From: Candidatus Krumholzibacteriota bacterium
Lineage (GTDB): Bacteria > Krumholzibacteriota > Krumholzibacteriia > Krumholzibacteriales > WJIX01
Reading direction: 5' to 3'
Length of the DNA stretch: 64,000 bases
NCBI GenBank assembly: GCA_034520215.1
Contig: JAXHNR010000001.1
Location: forward strand, 1,478,560 to 1,542,559
The notes beneath the pieces were generated by a model, which worked only from the letters and a program-made list of their open reading frames with translations, had not been told where the DNA came from and did not search any database. The position numbers and the translations under genes were made by a program. Positions 27,657 through 36,507 of the stretch are shown one piece after another. The stretch's first letter is position 1; every line of letters starts with the position of its first letter.

Positions 27657-29737
27657 TAGAAAATCAGGCGGATTATGTTAATTCCGCGATAGATGAAGTC
27701 CAGCAGACCGCGCTCATCGGAATATTCCTCGCCGTGTTGATACTCTTTGTGTTCCTGAGAAGGATCGGGGCAACAGCTATAATAAGCGTTTCGATACCCA
27801 TTTCAGTTATTGCGACATTTACCCTCATGTATTTTAAGGGACTTACTTTGAATATTATGACCCTCGGAGGGCTCGCTCTGGGCGCCGGGATGCTTGTGGA
27901 TAACTCTATTGTAGTTGTAGAGAGTATTGTAAGAAACATAGAATCCGGAATGGGGATAAAAGACTCTGCCGCCCGCGGCACGGCCCAGGTGAGCGGAGCC
28001 ATTACGGCGGCTACCATAACGACTATAATCGTCTTCCTTCCTATTGTCTATATTCACGGTGTCGCGGGAGAGCTCTTCAAGGACCAGGCGCTTACCGTCG
28101 CCTTCTCCCTCCTATCCTCTCTTGTAGTAGCCGTTCTTGTTATCCCCATGCTGAGTATCAAAACTCTTAAAGCCCGCCCCGCCGTCACTATAGCTCCAGA
28201 AGAACGCTTCTTAAATTACGGAAGGTTTCTCTCGCGCGTCCTTAAGAAACGCTGGATGGTAATAGGATGCTCCGCACTTATCGTCGCGTCAGCAGCCCTT
28301 CTTATCCCCGTGGTTGGAAACGAATTCATCCCCGATACTAAGACAAATGAATTTTCCATCAATCTAGAGCTTCCTTCAGGCACGGAGCTTAAGCGCACGG
28401 CGAGAACGGTAGAAGAAATCGAAGATATCACCCGCGCCCTCTTCGGTAATGAAATAAATATGATATACAGCGTGGCAGGGCCCGTTGACCAGATAACATC
28501 AGAGGCCGCGGCTGTCTTTCATGACGAGAACACCGCAACTGTAAAAATAATTCTTAAAAACAATCATAGAACCGGAAGCCGTGTAATGATTGACCGCCTC
28601 AGCCGGGAACTTTCAGGCACAGCCGGCATGGATGTTCAATTTGTAGAAGATAAATCTTCACTTCAGTCCATACTGGGCACGGGGTCCGCCCCCGTTGTAA
28701 TTGAAGTAACAGGTCATAATCTAAGCCGTCTAAAATCGATCACACGGGAGATAAAAGAAAAGCTTCAGACCAATAAAGATCTGTTCAATATAGAAACTAC
28801 ATTCGAAGGGGGGCGCCCCGAAATTGAGATTCATATAGACCGAACCCGCGCGGGTCTCTACGGGATCGGAATAGACGACATCACTACGCAGCTTAAAAAC
28901 AGGCTTATGGGCAAAACGGCCGGAAGCTGGAACAATAACGGCGCTAAAAAGGATATAACAATCAGATTTCCTGAAAGCTCCGCCGGCGAACTCGGCAATT
29001 TCTACATAAATAAAAACGGAAGCAATACACTTCTCAGCGATATCTCCACCTCGGTCAAAGGATACGCTCCGGAGGAAATAAACAGAAGGAATCAGAAAAG
29101 AACCGGTATGGTTTCAGCTTATTACAAGGAAGGTAAAACGTTTAATCATGTAATAGGCGACATCGAGGAACAACTGAGCTCGCTCGAACTGCCGGCAGAT
29201 TACGCTATAGGGCTTCTCGGAGATGAAAAGAAAAGGAGAGATTCATTTGAAAACCTCAAATTCGCCCTCCTTCTATCAATCGTTCTCGTCTACATGGTGC
29301 TTGCTTCTCAGTTTGAATCACTGACGAAGCCCTTTTCGATCCTTCTTACGATCCCCCTTGCCGGAGTCGGGGTCGTAGCTATATTCCTGGCTGCCGGAAA
29401 ACCATTAAGTATCATGGCGTACATAGGCATAATAATGCTCGCGGGCATAGCGGTAAACGATTCGATAATACTTGTAGATACTATCAGCAGAATAAGAAGG
29501 GCAGGAAACGCCAAGGAACCCGCTATAATAAAAGCCGCGAGGCAGAGAATACGCCCGATTATCATGACGAGCGCGACTACAATACTCGCGCTTCTCCCCC
29601 TCACCCTCGGATTCGGCGAAGGCGCGGATCTAAGAGCTCCTATGGCCCTGGCTGTGATAGGAGGGCTGGTTACATCAACAATATTAACTCTTGTTGTTAT
29701 ACCATGTGTTTACTACGTTCTGGACAGAAGTGAATGA
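27650..29737 (+). CDS. RND efflux permease 1, C-terminal part (frameshifted)
   Basis: The frame is open from 27650 and begins TIVENQADYVNSAIDEVQQ, the segment expected right after the N-terminal part, then TM2-TM6, the second periplasmic half and TM7-TM12. Proton-relay motif in TM4 is GMLVDNSIVV (Asp-Asn instead of the Asp-Asp of AcrB), and in TM10 AGIAVNDSIILVD. The first ATG is at 27734, but starting there would remove TM2's lead-in. It has no other damage, suggesting that the frameshift is recent or artefactual. Its stop overlaps the ATG of the RND-ABC fusion gene by 4 bases. Confidence 0.85.
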   Translation, partial: TIVENQADYVNSAIDEVQQTALIGIFLAVLILFVFLRRIGATAIISVSIPISVIATFTLMYFKGLTLNIMTLGGLALGAGMLVDNSIVVVESIVRNIESGMGIKDSAARGTAQVSGAITAATITTIIVFLPIVYIHGVAGELFKDQALTVAFSLLSSLVVAVLVIPMLSIKTLKARPAVTIAPEERFLNYGRFLSRVLKKRWMVIGCSALIVASAALLIPVVGNEFIPDTKTNEFSINLELPSGTELKRTARTVEEIEDITRALFGNEINMIYSVAGPVDQITSEAAAVFHDENTATVKIILKNNHRTGSRVMIDRLSRELSGTAGMDVQFVEDKSSLQSILGTGSAPVVIEVTGHNLSRLKSITREIKEKLQTNKDLFNIETTFEGGRPEIEIHIDRTRAGLYGIGIDDITTQLKNRLMGKTAGSWNNNGAKKDITIRFPESSAGELGNFYINKNGSNTLLSDISTSVKGYAPEEINRRNQKRTGMVSAYYKEGKTFNHVIGDIEEQLSSLELPADYAIGLLGDEKKRRDSFENLKFALLLSIVLVYMVLASQFESLTKPFSILLTIPLAGVGVVAIFLAAGKPLSIMAYIGIIMLAGIAVNDSIILVDTISRIRRAGNAKEPAIIKAARQRIRPIIMTSATTILALLPLTLGFGEGADLRAPMALAVIGGLVTSTILTLVVIPCVYYVLDRSE

Positions 29738-32700
29738 TTACGGGCAATTTCATAATCAACCGCAAGACACTTATCAGCATGATATTCATAGGGTTCGCTA
29801 TGCTCGGCGTGATCTCCTATTCACACCTGCCGCTTGAACTTTTCCCCGATATCGAACTCCCTTTTCTCATAATACAGGTTAACAGTTTTCAGCAGTCAGA
29901 CCCGGAAACGATAGAAAAGGAAGCTATTATTCCGCTCGAGGGAGCCGCCGGGTCACTGGAAAACATCGACAGCATAAGCTTCGCTGACCAGGGCAGAGGG
30001 ACTGTCTTTATATATTTTAAAAAGAACACAGACCTCAAATACGCCTACCTTAAACTCCTTGAGAGAGTAAACGGGGCGAAATCGGAGCTTCCCTCCGCCT
30101 ACTTCGTAAACGTAGTAAGAATAGACACCGAGCAGATGGCTAATAGATTTATGACTCTTCAAGTGCGGGGGAAGCGGGACGTAAACCAGCTTCGCGAGAC
30201 AGCAGACAGAGAGATAGTGCGCGAACTAGAGAGTATAGACGGAATATCAAATGTGGAGGCTTCCGGTGGCAGGAAAAACTCCGTTAACATCGCGCTCGAC
30301 ATCGATGCCTGTGAATCTTACGGGGTCACCCCCGCTAAGGTAAATTCGCTAATCTCAGAGAACAGCAGTGAAAACCTCTTTGTTGGAAATGTAAGAGAAA
30401 ATGGCAGATTCAAGGCGGTTAAGGTACACTGCGAATATACAAGCGTCGAAGATCTCGAGAATATAGTAGTCAGCTCCGACGGCCCCCTCCTGCTTAAAGA
30501 TGTCGCGGATATTTCATTCGGGAAGAAGGAGATATCTTCTATAAGCCGGGTAAACGGCAAATCAGCCGTAACAATCCAGCTTGTTAAAGACTCTCAGGTC
30601 AACCTCATAGAACTTTCTGATCACACCCGTTCAGTGATAAAGAGATTAAATAAAAACTTGAAAAATAAAGAGATCGAAATTGTAATCCAGAGCGATACAG
30701 CCGAAGGGATGAAAAGTAACATCAATCAGATCATCCGTCTCGCTCTCATAGGCGGCATCCTTGCGGTAATTATCCTGTGGGTTTTCCTGAAGAATATCAG
30801 GCTGGTTCTTATTATTGCCATAGCAATACCAATCTCGATATTTACGGCGCTTAACTTCTTTTACGCCTTCGGGATATCGATAAACAGTCTCACCCTTGTA
30901 GGTATGGCTCTCGCCATCGGTATGCTGCTTGACAACAGCATAGTTGTCCTAGAGAACATCTACCGCCTGGCATCTGAAGGTAAAACTTTAACATCAGCCG
31001 TTCTCGGTGGAGTAAAAGAGGTCTGGAAATCGGTCGTCGCCGGAACGCTGACAACTATAACAGTTTTCCTTCCCTTCTTATTCTCACAGAATTTCCTGAT
31101 CAGCGTGATTGGGAAACATACCGGCGTTTCCCTTATATCAACCCTGCTGATATCCCTTATTGCGGCGCTTGTGCTTATACCGATGGCCGTTCATATCATA
31201 TTAAAACGAAGTGGATTCAAGAAGAGCCATCAGTTCAGCGTCGTCTCGAGAAAGAACCGTCTTATTGAAATTTATAACGTTCTCCTAAAATCCTCGTTCA
31301 GATATCCGGCCAGAGTAATCGTCTCCGCTGTCGCGCTATTCTTTATAAGCCTTCTCTCTGCTCTCGCTCTCAGCGTTAACGTAACAGAAGAGACAGAAGC
31401 TGAAAGTTTCAATATTTACGTAACTATGCCCGCCGGCGCGACTCTAGAATCGACTGACAAGGCGGTCTTGGAGCTTGAAAAGAGACTCGAGGGCCTCGAG
31501 GAAATGGAGGATTTAATCTGCGAGATAAAAGAGGAAGAAGCTGTTCTTACTATCAACCTGAAAGATGATTATTACGATATCAGAAAACGCGACATCGTAT
31601 CTATAAAAAATATTGTAAATGAGAGAACAGGAGATTTTAAAGCCGCCGATATAAGTTTTGAACAACCGCGGTCCAGCGCGCGCTACCGGGGAGGAAGAGG
31701 AGGACGTATGGGAGGAGCAATTCTGAAGATGTTCGGGTTCGGAAGCCCTCAGGAGAAAGTAGTAATAAGAGGCGGCGACTACGGCAAAGTTAAAACGTTG
31801 GCAGAAGATATCGAATACTACCTTGACAATCTGTCATCTGTAAACAGGGTGAGCATGAATATCTCAGAGGACAGCCCTGAGATCCATCTCGAATTCGACC
31901 CCCGGCTCCTTTCGTACTACGGCATCACCTCAAACCAGATCATGTCGGAGCTTCGCTCCTTCCCAAACGAGATCGAATCACAGGGCTCCTTTAAAAAGAA
32001 CGATGAGGAATATGACATAATAATCACAAAGAGCGGTCAAGCGGAAGAAGAAAAAGGAATAGACGACCTGAGGGAAATGAGTGTAATTGACAATAACGAC
32101 GCATCTCACAAAATAGATGAACTCGCGAGCTTCACCTATTCATACGGCAAACCGACAATAAGCAGAGTCAATCAGGAAAAACAGATCGAAATCACGTACA
32201 GTTTTATCTCCGAAGTAAACGACTCGCGCGAGCTGCTTGAATCTTCCAGACGGGAAGTAGACAATCTCATCGCGGGACTTAACATCCCTCCTGGAATTGC
32301 TGTCGAAGTGGAGCACGAAGAGAACGATTACAGTGAATATATATATCTTATTGGAGCGGCATTTATCCTTATCTACATGATCTTGGCGTCGATCTTTGAA
32401 TCTCTCACAACACCCGTTGTTATAATGTTTACGATACCGCTTGCCGCCACCGGAGCGCTATGGCTTCTTATCTTCACCGGCACATCCATTCTCAACGCAT
32501 ACACACTTACAGGTCTCCTGATACTGCTTGGTGTAGTGGTAAACAACGGGATCATACTCATAGATTATTCTCTCATACTTAGAAAACGCGGTTTCCGTTA
32601 CTCGAGGGCTCTTATGACAGCCGGGCAGGCGCGCGTGAGACCTATCCTTATCACAACTATTACCACAATCGCAGCTATGATCCCTCTCGCCATGGGCAGA

Positions 32701-34464
32701 TCGGAAGAAACCAGCCTCGTTGGTGCTCCTTTCGCTATCGCGATAATAGGCGGTCTTTCCTTAAGCGCGCTTTTCACGCTGATATTTATTCCTGTCGTAT
32801 TCTCCGGTTTGAGGAAATCCCTTAAATGGATAATGTCCCGCGCCATGTGGCTGAAGCTCTTACAGCTCTCCCTCTTTATAATATCCGGCCTTTATATATA
32901 CGCCAATGTCGAAAATATAGTCTGGAGGCTGATCCTCCTCTACTCGTCGGTAATGATAATACCCTCTGCCGTCTGGTTTATTACAAACAGCTTAAAGAGA
33001 GCAAAATCCGAGTATATATCCGAAGATGAGCCTATAGTAATTAAGATACGAAACCTCACCAAGATATATCAGCACCCCTCCAAGTTCGCCCGCGAATGGA
33101 ATAAGGGCAAAGAAAGGCGTAGAAAGGAACAGAGAGAAAAGGAAAATAAATCACGGCTCGATTTCAGCGCTCTCTTCTGGCAGCTGCCCCTGCTCGGCTT
33201 TCTTGTCTATTTCGTATATTTCTACCTTCACAGCTCTTTCTGGCTCTTTGCCCTTTCGATACCCGTCTATCTTTTTATCCTCTTTATCTGGAGGCAGATT
33301 TCACCCTATTTGGCAACCGCGGAAAGAAGAAAGATAAGCGAAAATAAGAAAACAAAAACCGTAAAGATCGCCGGAATAATAATTTTCTGGTTTATACCCC
33401 TCTTTAATCTCCTCATCTTCTTTTTCACATTCGATGATCTCGCGGCTGTAATCTTTATCGCGATAATCTGGTACACGGTCCTCGCCGTCTATCACGTTTC
33501 AAAACGTCTGCGCGAAGAAAAGGTCAATACAGCGCGTATTACCGGAAGATTCAGCCGAGTAAGGCGTATTATTTACCGCTTCGCTCAGAATGTGCCCCTG
33601 ATAGGTAAGAGGAAAAACCCCTTCCTGGCCCTATTCGGTGTATCTCTTGAGATAGAAAAGGGGATGTTCGGACTCCTCGGCCCCAACGGGGCGGGTAAAA
33701 CAACACTAATGCGCATCATCTGCGGAATACTAGATCAATCATACGGAAAGATCACAATCAACGGTTTCAACACACTCGAAAAACGGGAAGAACTTCAGGG
33801 GCTGATAGGATATCTCCCTCAGGAATTCGGGCTTTATGAAAATATGACGGCAGTGGATTTCTTAAGCTACCAGGCAATTCTGAAAGGTATAACAGACCCT
33901 GACCGGCGTAAAGAGATTGTTCAGAGAGTCCTGTCAGCCGTCCACATGGAAGAAAGAAAAAGTGATAAAATAAGCACATTCTCGGGCGGAATGAAGCAGC
34001 GTGTGGGAATCGCTCAGACACTTCTTCATATGCCGCGCATTCTGGTCGTAGATGAACCCACGGCGGGCTTAGATCCAAGGGAAAGAATAAGGTTCAGGAA
34101 TCTGCTGATGGAGCTCAGCCGCGAAAGAGTTGTTATCTTTTCAACGCATATTATAGAAGATATCAGCAGCTCGTGCAATAAAGTGGCCGTTCTAGACCGA
34201 GGTAAGCTCCGTTACCTGGGAAAACCGGCCGACATGAGAAAGAAAGCCGCGGGCAAGGTCTGGCAGTTTAAGGTGGCGCCGGAAGAATTTGAAGGAATAA
34301 ACAGAGAGTTTAGAGTCATCTATCATACCCGTGACGGAGGAAAGATAAAGGTCAGGTGCCTAAACGAAACAAGACCCGCTCAGGAAGCGATTGAAGTAAC
34401 GCCGACACTCGAAGATTCATATCTTCTGCTTTTAAGAAAAGAGGAAGAAATTGAAACAGCTTAA
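29734..34464 (+). CDS. RND permease fused to an ABC ATPase domain
   Basis: A 1576-residue single frame. Residues 1 to about 1040 are a complete RND permease with 12 helices and two porter halves (TM4 GMLLDNSIVVLENI; TM10 GVVVNNGIILIDY). Two further helices follow (about 1045-1090). From about 1100 an ABC nucleotide-binding domain begins (IVIKIRNLTKIY). It is interrupted by about 180 residues containing a basic stretch and four predicted helices, then resumes at FLALFGVSLEI with Walker A GPNGAGKTT (1317-1324), Q-loop GYLPQEF, signature FSGGMKQRVG, Walker B ILVVDEPTAG and switch STHII. All ATPase motifs are intact. The C-terminal accessory domain matches that of the ABC subunit at 15.9 kb. Overlaps the ABC-2 permease gene by 14 bases. 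Confidence 0.93.
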   Translation: MITGNFIINRKTLISMIFIGFAMLGVISYSHLPLELFPDIELPFLIIQVNSFQQSDPETIEKEAIIPLEGAAGSLENIDSISFADQGRGTVFIYFKKNTDLKYAYLKLLERVNGAKSELPSAYFVNVVRIDTEQMANRFMTLQVRGKRDVNQLRETADREIVRELESIDGISNVEASGGRKNSVNIALDIDACESYGVTPAKVNSLISENSSENLFVGNVRENGRFKAVKVHCEYTSVEDLENIVVSSDGPLLLKDVADISFGKKEISSISRVNGKSAVTIQLVKDSQVNLIELSDHTRSVIKRLNKNLKNKEIEIVIQSDTAEGMKSNINQIIRLALIGGILAVIILWVFLKNIRLVLIIAIAIPISIFTALNFFYAFGISINSLTLVGMALAIGMLLDNSIVVLENIYRLASEGKTLTSAVLGGVKEVWKSVVAGTLTTITVFLPFLFSQNFLISVIGKHTGVSLISTLLISLIAALVLIPMAVHIILKRSGFKKSHQFSVVSRKNRLIEIYNVLLKSSFRYPARVIVSAVALFFISLLSALALSVNVTEETEAESFNIYVTMPAGATLESTDKAVLELEKRLEGLEEMEDLICEIKEEEAVLTINLKDDYYDIRKRDIVSIKNIVNERTGDFKAADISFEQPRSSARYRGGRGGRMGGAILKMFGFGSPQEKVVIRGGDYGKVKTLAEDIEYYLDNLSSVNRVSMNISEDSPEIHLEFDPRLLSYYGITSNQIMSELRSFPNEIESQGSFKKNDEEYDIIITKSGQAEEEKGIDDLREMSVIDNNDASHKIDELASFTYSYGKPTISRVNQEKQIEITYSFISEVNDSRELLESSRREVDNLIAGLNIPPGIAVEVEHEENDYSEYIYLIGAAFILIYMILASIFESLTTPVVIMFTIPLAATGALWLLIFTGTSILNAYTLTGLLILLGVVVNNGIILIDYSLILRKRGFRYSRALMTAGQARVRPILITTITTIAAMIPLAMGRSEETSLVGAPFAIAIIGGLSLSALFTLIFIPVVFSGLRKSLKWIMSRAMWLKLLQLSLFIISGLYIYANVENIVWRLILLYSSVMIIPSAVWFITNSLKRAKSEYISEDEPIVIKIRNLTKIYQHPSKFAREWNKGKERRRKEQREKENKSRLDFSALFWQLPLLGFLVYFVYFYLHSSFWLFALSIPVYLFILFIWRQISPYLATAERRKISENKKTKTVKIAGIIIFWFIPLFNLLIFFFTFDDLAAVIFIAIIWYTVLAVYHVSKRLREEKVNTARITGRFSRVRRIIYRFAQNVPLIGKRKNPFLALFGVSLEIEKGMFGLLGPNGAGKTTLMRIICGILDQSYGKITINGFNTLEKREELQGLIGYLPQEFGLYENMTAVDFLSYQAILKGITDPDRRKEIVQRVLSAVHMEERKSDKISTFSGGMKQRVGIAQTLLHMPRILVVDEPTAGLDPRERIRFRNLLMELSRERVVIFSTHIIEDISSSCNKVAVLDRGKLRYLGKPADMRKKAAGKVWQFKVAPEEFEGINREFRVIYHTRDGGKIKVRCLNETRPAQEAIEVTPTLEDSYLLLLRKEEEIETA

Positions 34465-35182
34465 TATAATAAGAAGAACAAAAAAGATTTTGAATCTGAT
34501 TCTAAAATATTCCAGCTATAATCTAAAGATTATTTTCGCTAATAAGTTCATCTATTTTCTTCTTGCCGCTCTTATCTTCTTTCTGGCAGTGACGGCAATC
34601 ATCTTCTTTAGTTCAGATTCTTACCCGGATTCGGGTTCTGTCTTCAACCTGCTTCTGTTTCCCGCGATTCTGCTTATCTTCTACCCCGCCGTCTTCGGTC
34701 TCCAGAACGATATAGATACGGGCATGATAGAAGTACTCTTTGCCATCCCAAACTACCGCTACAGCGTCTGGCTTGTAAGACTAGTTCTCATGTATGTTAT
34801 AACAGCGGGGCTTGTCGCCGTTCTCGCCGTATTAAGCGCTGTGATAATAGTGCCGGTACCGGTAATAAGCATGGTCTGTCAGATCATGTTCCCCGTTTTT
34901 TTTCTCGGAAGTCTCGCCTTCCTGCTCTCTAGTCTTATAAAGAACGGAAACGGCACGGCCGTTGTAATGGTCATAATAGGGCTCGCCCTGTGGGTCTCCG
35001 CCGGGTGGCTACATCACAGCAAATGGTTTCTGTTCTTAAATCCCTTCTCGCCTCCAACCGATATGAGCGAGTCGGTCTGGTCGGATATAGTGCTGAAAAA
35101 CAGGGTTTATATGGTTGTAGGCGCTGTTATAAGCACGCTCGCGGGACTGTTCAACCTGCAGAAGAGGGAGAAGTTTGTGTAG
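34451..35182 (+). CDS. ABC-2 type membrane permease
   Basis: A 243-residue protein with six predicted helices (e.g. FIYFLLAALIFFLAVTAIIFF, VFFLGSLAFLLSSLIKNG, VVMVIIGLALWVSAGW) and the ABC-2 motif FGLQNDIDTGMIEVLFAIP. It starts inside the last codons of the RND-ABC fusion gene, which implies translational coupling. It should pair with the fused ATPase domain. Last gene of the efflux operon. It is short compared with the 1119-residue permease at 17-20 kb, having neither M1 nor golvesin parts. Confidence 0.88.
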   Translation: MKQLNIIRRTKKILNLILKYSSYNLKIIFANKFIYFLLAALIFFLAVTAIIFFSSDSYPDSGSVFNLLLFPAILLIFYPAVFGLQNDIDTGMIEVLFAIPNYRYSVWLVRLVLMYVITAGLVAVLAVLSAVIIVPVPVISMVCQIMFPVFFLGSLAFLLSSLIKNGNGTAVVMVIIGLALWVSAGWLHHSKWFLFLNPFSPPTDMSESVWSDIVLKNRVYMVVGAVISTLAGLFNLQKREKFV

Positions 35183-35235
35183 GAGAGGTAATTTAAAAAT
35201 CGCGTAATTTTTCCACCTTAAACAACAAAATGGTC

Positions 35236-35263
35236 TTGACAGTAGAGATCACTTTAGGATAAT
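35236..35263 (+). promoter_or_regulatory. Promoter-like sequence facing into the nucleotidyltransferase gene
   Basis: TTGACA (35236-35241), 16-base spacer, GATAAT (35258-35263) on the plus strand. A transcript would start near 35270 and run antisense through the toxin-antitoxin-like pair. It could be chance. Confidence 0.3.
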
Positions 35264-35303
35264 CCATTTCTAAATAGCACGAAATCAAGCCGTTTTTTCC
35301 ATA

Positions 35304-35774
35304 TCAGTCTGAATTCTGTTCTTCTGAGTTCTTCAGAGACTCCAATGCTTCCGCGTCAGCTAAATCTTTGGTTCTTCCTGAGGCCTTCTTATTTCGAATA
35401 AGGTCATCAATTAATGGAATGCGCACATCGACCCCTTCAATCTTCACGAGCATTGAGCGGTCATAGACTTCTTTAAACTGAAGCCCCGATGCCGTAGTAA
35501 TTATGTCGATTCGCCTTGGAGCAACTCCGATCTGAAAAATGGTCCCATCTGTCTGGAGGTCTTTCCTTGTTAAATTATGCAGAGGAGAACCGAAGCGGCG
35601 CAGTGCCCGCATCACGGCGTCAGCGTTTTCTGGTGATGGCATAACCCAAATGTCAATATCCATGGTGGCCCGGGGATAACCGTGAGCTGCCATCGCATAA
35701 GCTCCAACAAGAATAAATTTAACCTTCTCGTTGGACAAGGCGTGTAACATTTCTTTGTAGTCTTCGTTCAGCAT
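35304..35774 (-). CDS. Nucleotidyltransferase, toxin-antitoxin type
   Basis: A 156-residue protein of the nucleotidyltransferase superfamily. The N-terminal half has the hallmark strand-helix KFILVGAYAMAAHGYPRATMDIDIWV, with the Gly-containing nucleotide loop and the Asp-x-Asp metal motif (DID near 40-42). A third acidic residue is plausible in RRIDIIT. C-terminal DLIRNKKASGRTKDLADAEAL is typical of DUF6036/AbiEii-like and MenT-type proteins. It overlaps the stop region of a 63-residue partner gene by 56 bases, a compact two-gene unit. Probable function is NMP transfer to a tRNA or protein; activity unproven. Confidence 0.85.
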   Translation of the reverse strand: MLNEDYKEMLHALSNEKVKFILVGAYAMAAHGYPRATMDIDIWVMPSPENADAVMRALRRFGSPLHNLTRKDLQTDGTIFQIGVAPRRIDIITTASGLQFKEVYDRSMLVKIEGVDVRIPLIDDLIRNKKASGRTKDLADAEALESLKNSEEQNSD

Positions 35775-35910
35775 CGTATTTTTTGCTGAGAGACGTTATC
35801 TCTCTTGTCAGAATCCATACAAGTTTAATGCGGTCTGCCGGATTGCCGGGAACAAAATCATCATCCCTGATATCCGACATCTGGTATAAAGATGTTTTTT
35901 TTCTATCCAT
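35719..35910 (-). CDS. Small partner of the nucleotidyltransferase
   Basis: A 63-residue protein with a central stretch FVPGNPADRIKLVWILTREI and then YDAERRLQRNVTRL. This resembles the short proteins commonly encoded just upstream of such nucleotidyltransferases (usually PADR-x-MVW ... RLxRxV). Its 3' end overlaps the nucleotidyltransferase start by 56 bases in another frame. The ATG at 35910 lies 6 bases after a TATATT -10 box, so its mRNA would be leaderless. An alternative start at 35880 has no ribosome site. Probable antitoxin or accessory subunit. Confidence 0.7.
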   Translation of the reverse strand: MDRKKTSLYQMSDIRDDDFVPGNPADRIKLVWILTREITSLSKKYDAERRLQRNVTRLVQREG

Positions 35911-35916
35911 AATTTT

Positions 35917-35945
35917 AATATACCAGTTTTAACCTGCAATATCAA
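35917..35945 (-). promoter_or_regulatory. Promoter of the nucleotidyltransferase pair (leaderless)
   Basis: Minus strand: TTGATA (35945-35940), 17-base spacer, TATATT (35922-35917), then six bases to the ATG at 35910. The predicted transcript would begin at or next to the start codon. Confidence 0.55.
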
Positions 35946-36088
35946 TCGGATAGCTGTTTTGAATAAACTGGAAGAAAAATTCAAATAAGTGCCTGTAAAC
36001 AGATAAACCGGTTGGCAAAATTAACATTTAATTCTGAAGATTCTTCGGCGCCTGTCATATTCAGAGAGTACTTTACCCCGCTAACGTG

Positions 36089-36409
36089 TCAGGATTTTTT
36101 CTTCCAACGCAATGTCCTGCCTGATATCCAGGTAAGAACCCTCCAGAGAATAAAAAGAACCAGAAGAATAACCAGTATTAATATTGATAATGTAATAATC
36201 CATTCAGTCCTGGTAAGCGGATCATGATTATATATCCTATCATGCCATTTTCTCCGCTTGGGAAATTCCAAATCCAACGGACCGCTTCTCAATCCGTGCT
36301 CCCGCAATATTAACTGGGCGTATATTGAAAATCCGGGGGATTCCTTCTGGTTTGCCAATACATCGAGATAGGGACGTACCGAGGACGAAATCTCGTTCTG
36401 AATCTTCAA
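36089..36409 (-). CDS. Possible single-helix membrane protein or gene fragment
   Basis: A 106-residue ORF from a TTG directly after an in-frame TAG. It has a soluble region (SGPLDLEFPKRRKWHDRIYN) and one strong helix near the C-terminus (WIITLSILILVILLVLFILW) followed by a basic tail. No ribosome site and no recognised domain. The composition looks coding, and a longer gene truncated by the stop at 36413-36415 is possible. I cannot decide between a small gene and a remnant. Confidence 0.3.
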   Translation of the reverse strand: MKIQNEISSSVRPYLDVLANQKESPGFSIYAQLILREHGLRSGPLDLEFPKRRKWHDRIYNHDPLTRTEWIITLSILILVILLVLFILWRVLTWISGRTLRWKKKS

Positions 36410-36507
36410 TTCCGGCTAAATAACTTGACCTCGCACTTTAATTATTATAAAAAAGGACTAATGATGATTCCGGAAAGTAATCCCCGGGTTAATTGAAAGG
36501 AAAATTT

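Noticed and set aside
27640-27660. Programmed -1 frameshift joining the two RND parts
   Set aside because: No slippery heptamer or downstream structure, and RND permeases are not known to use recoding. A missing base is simpler.
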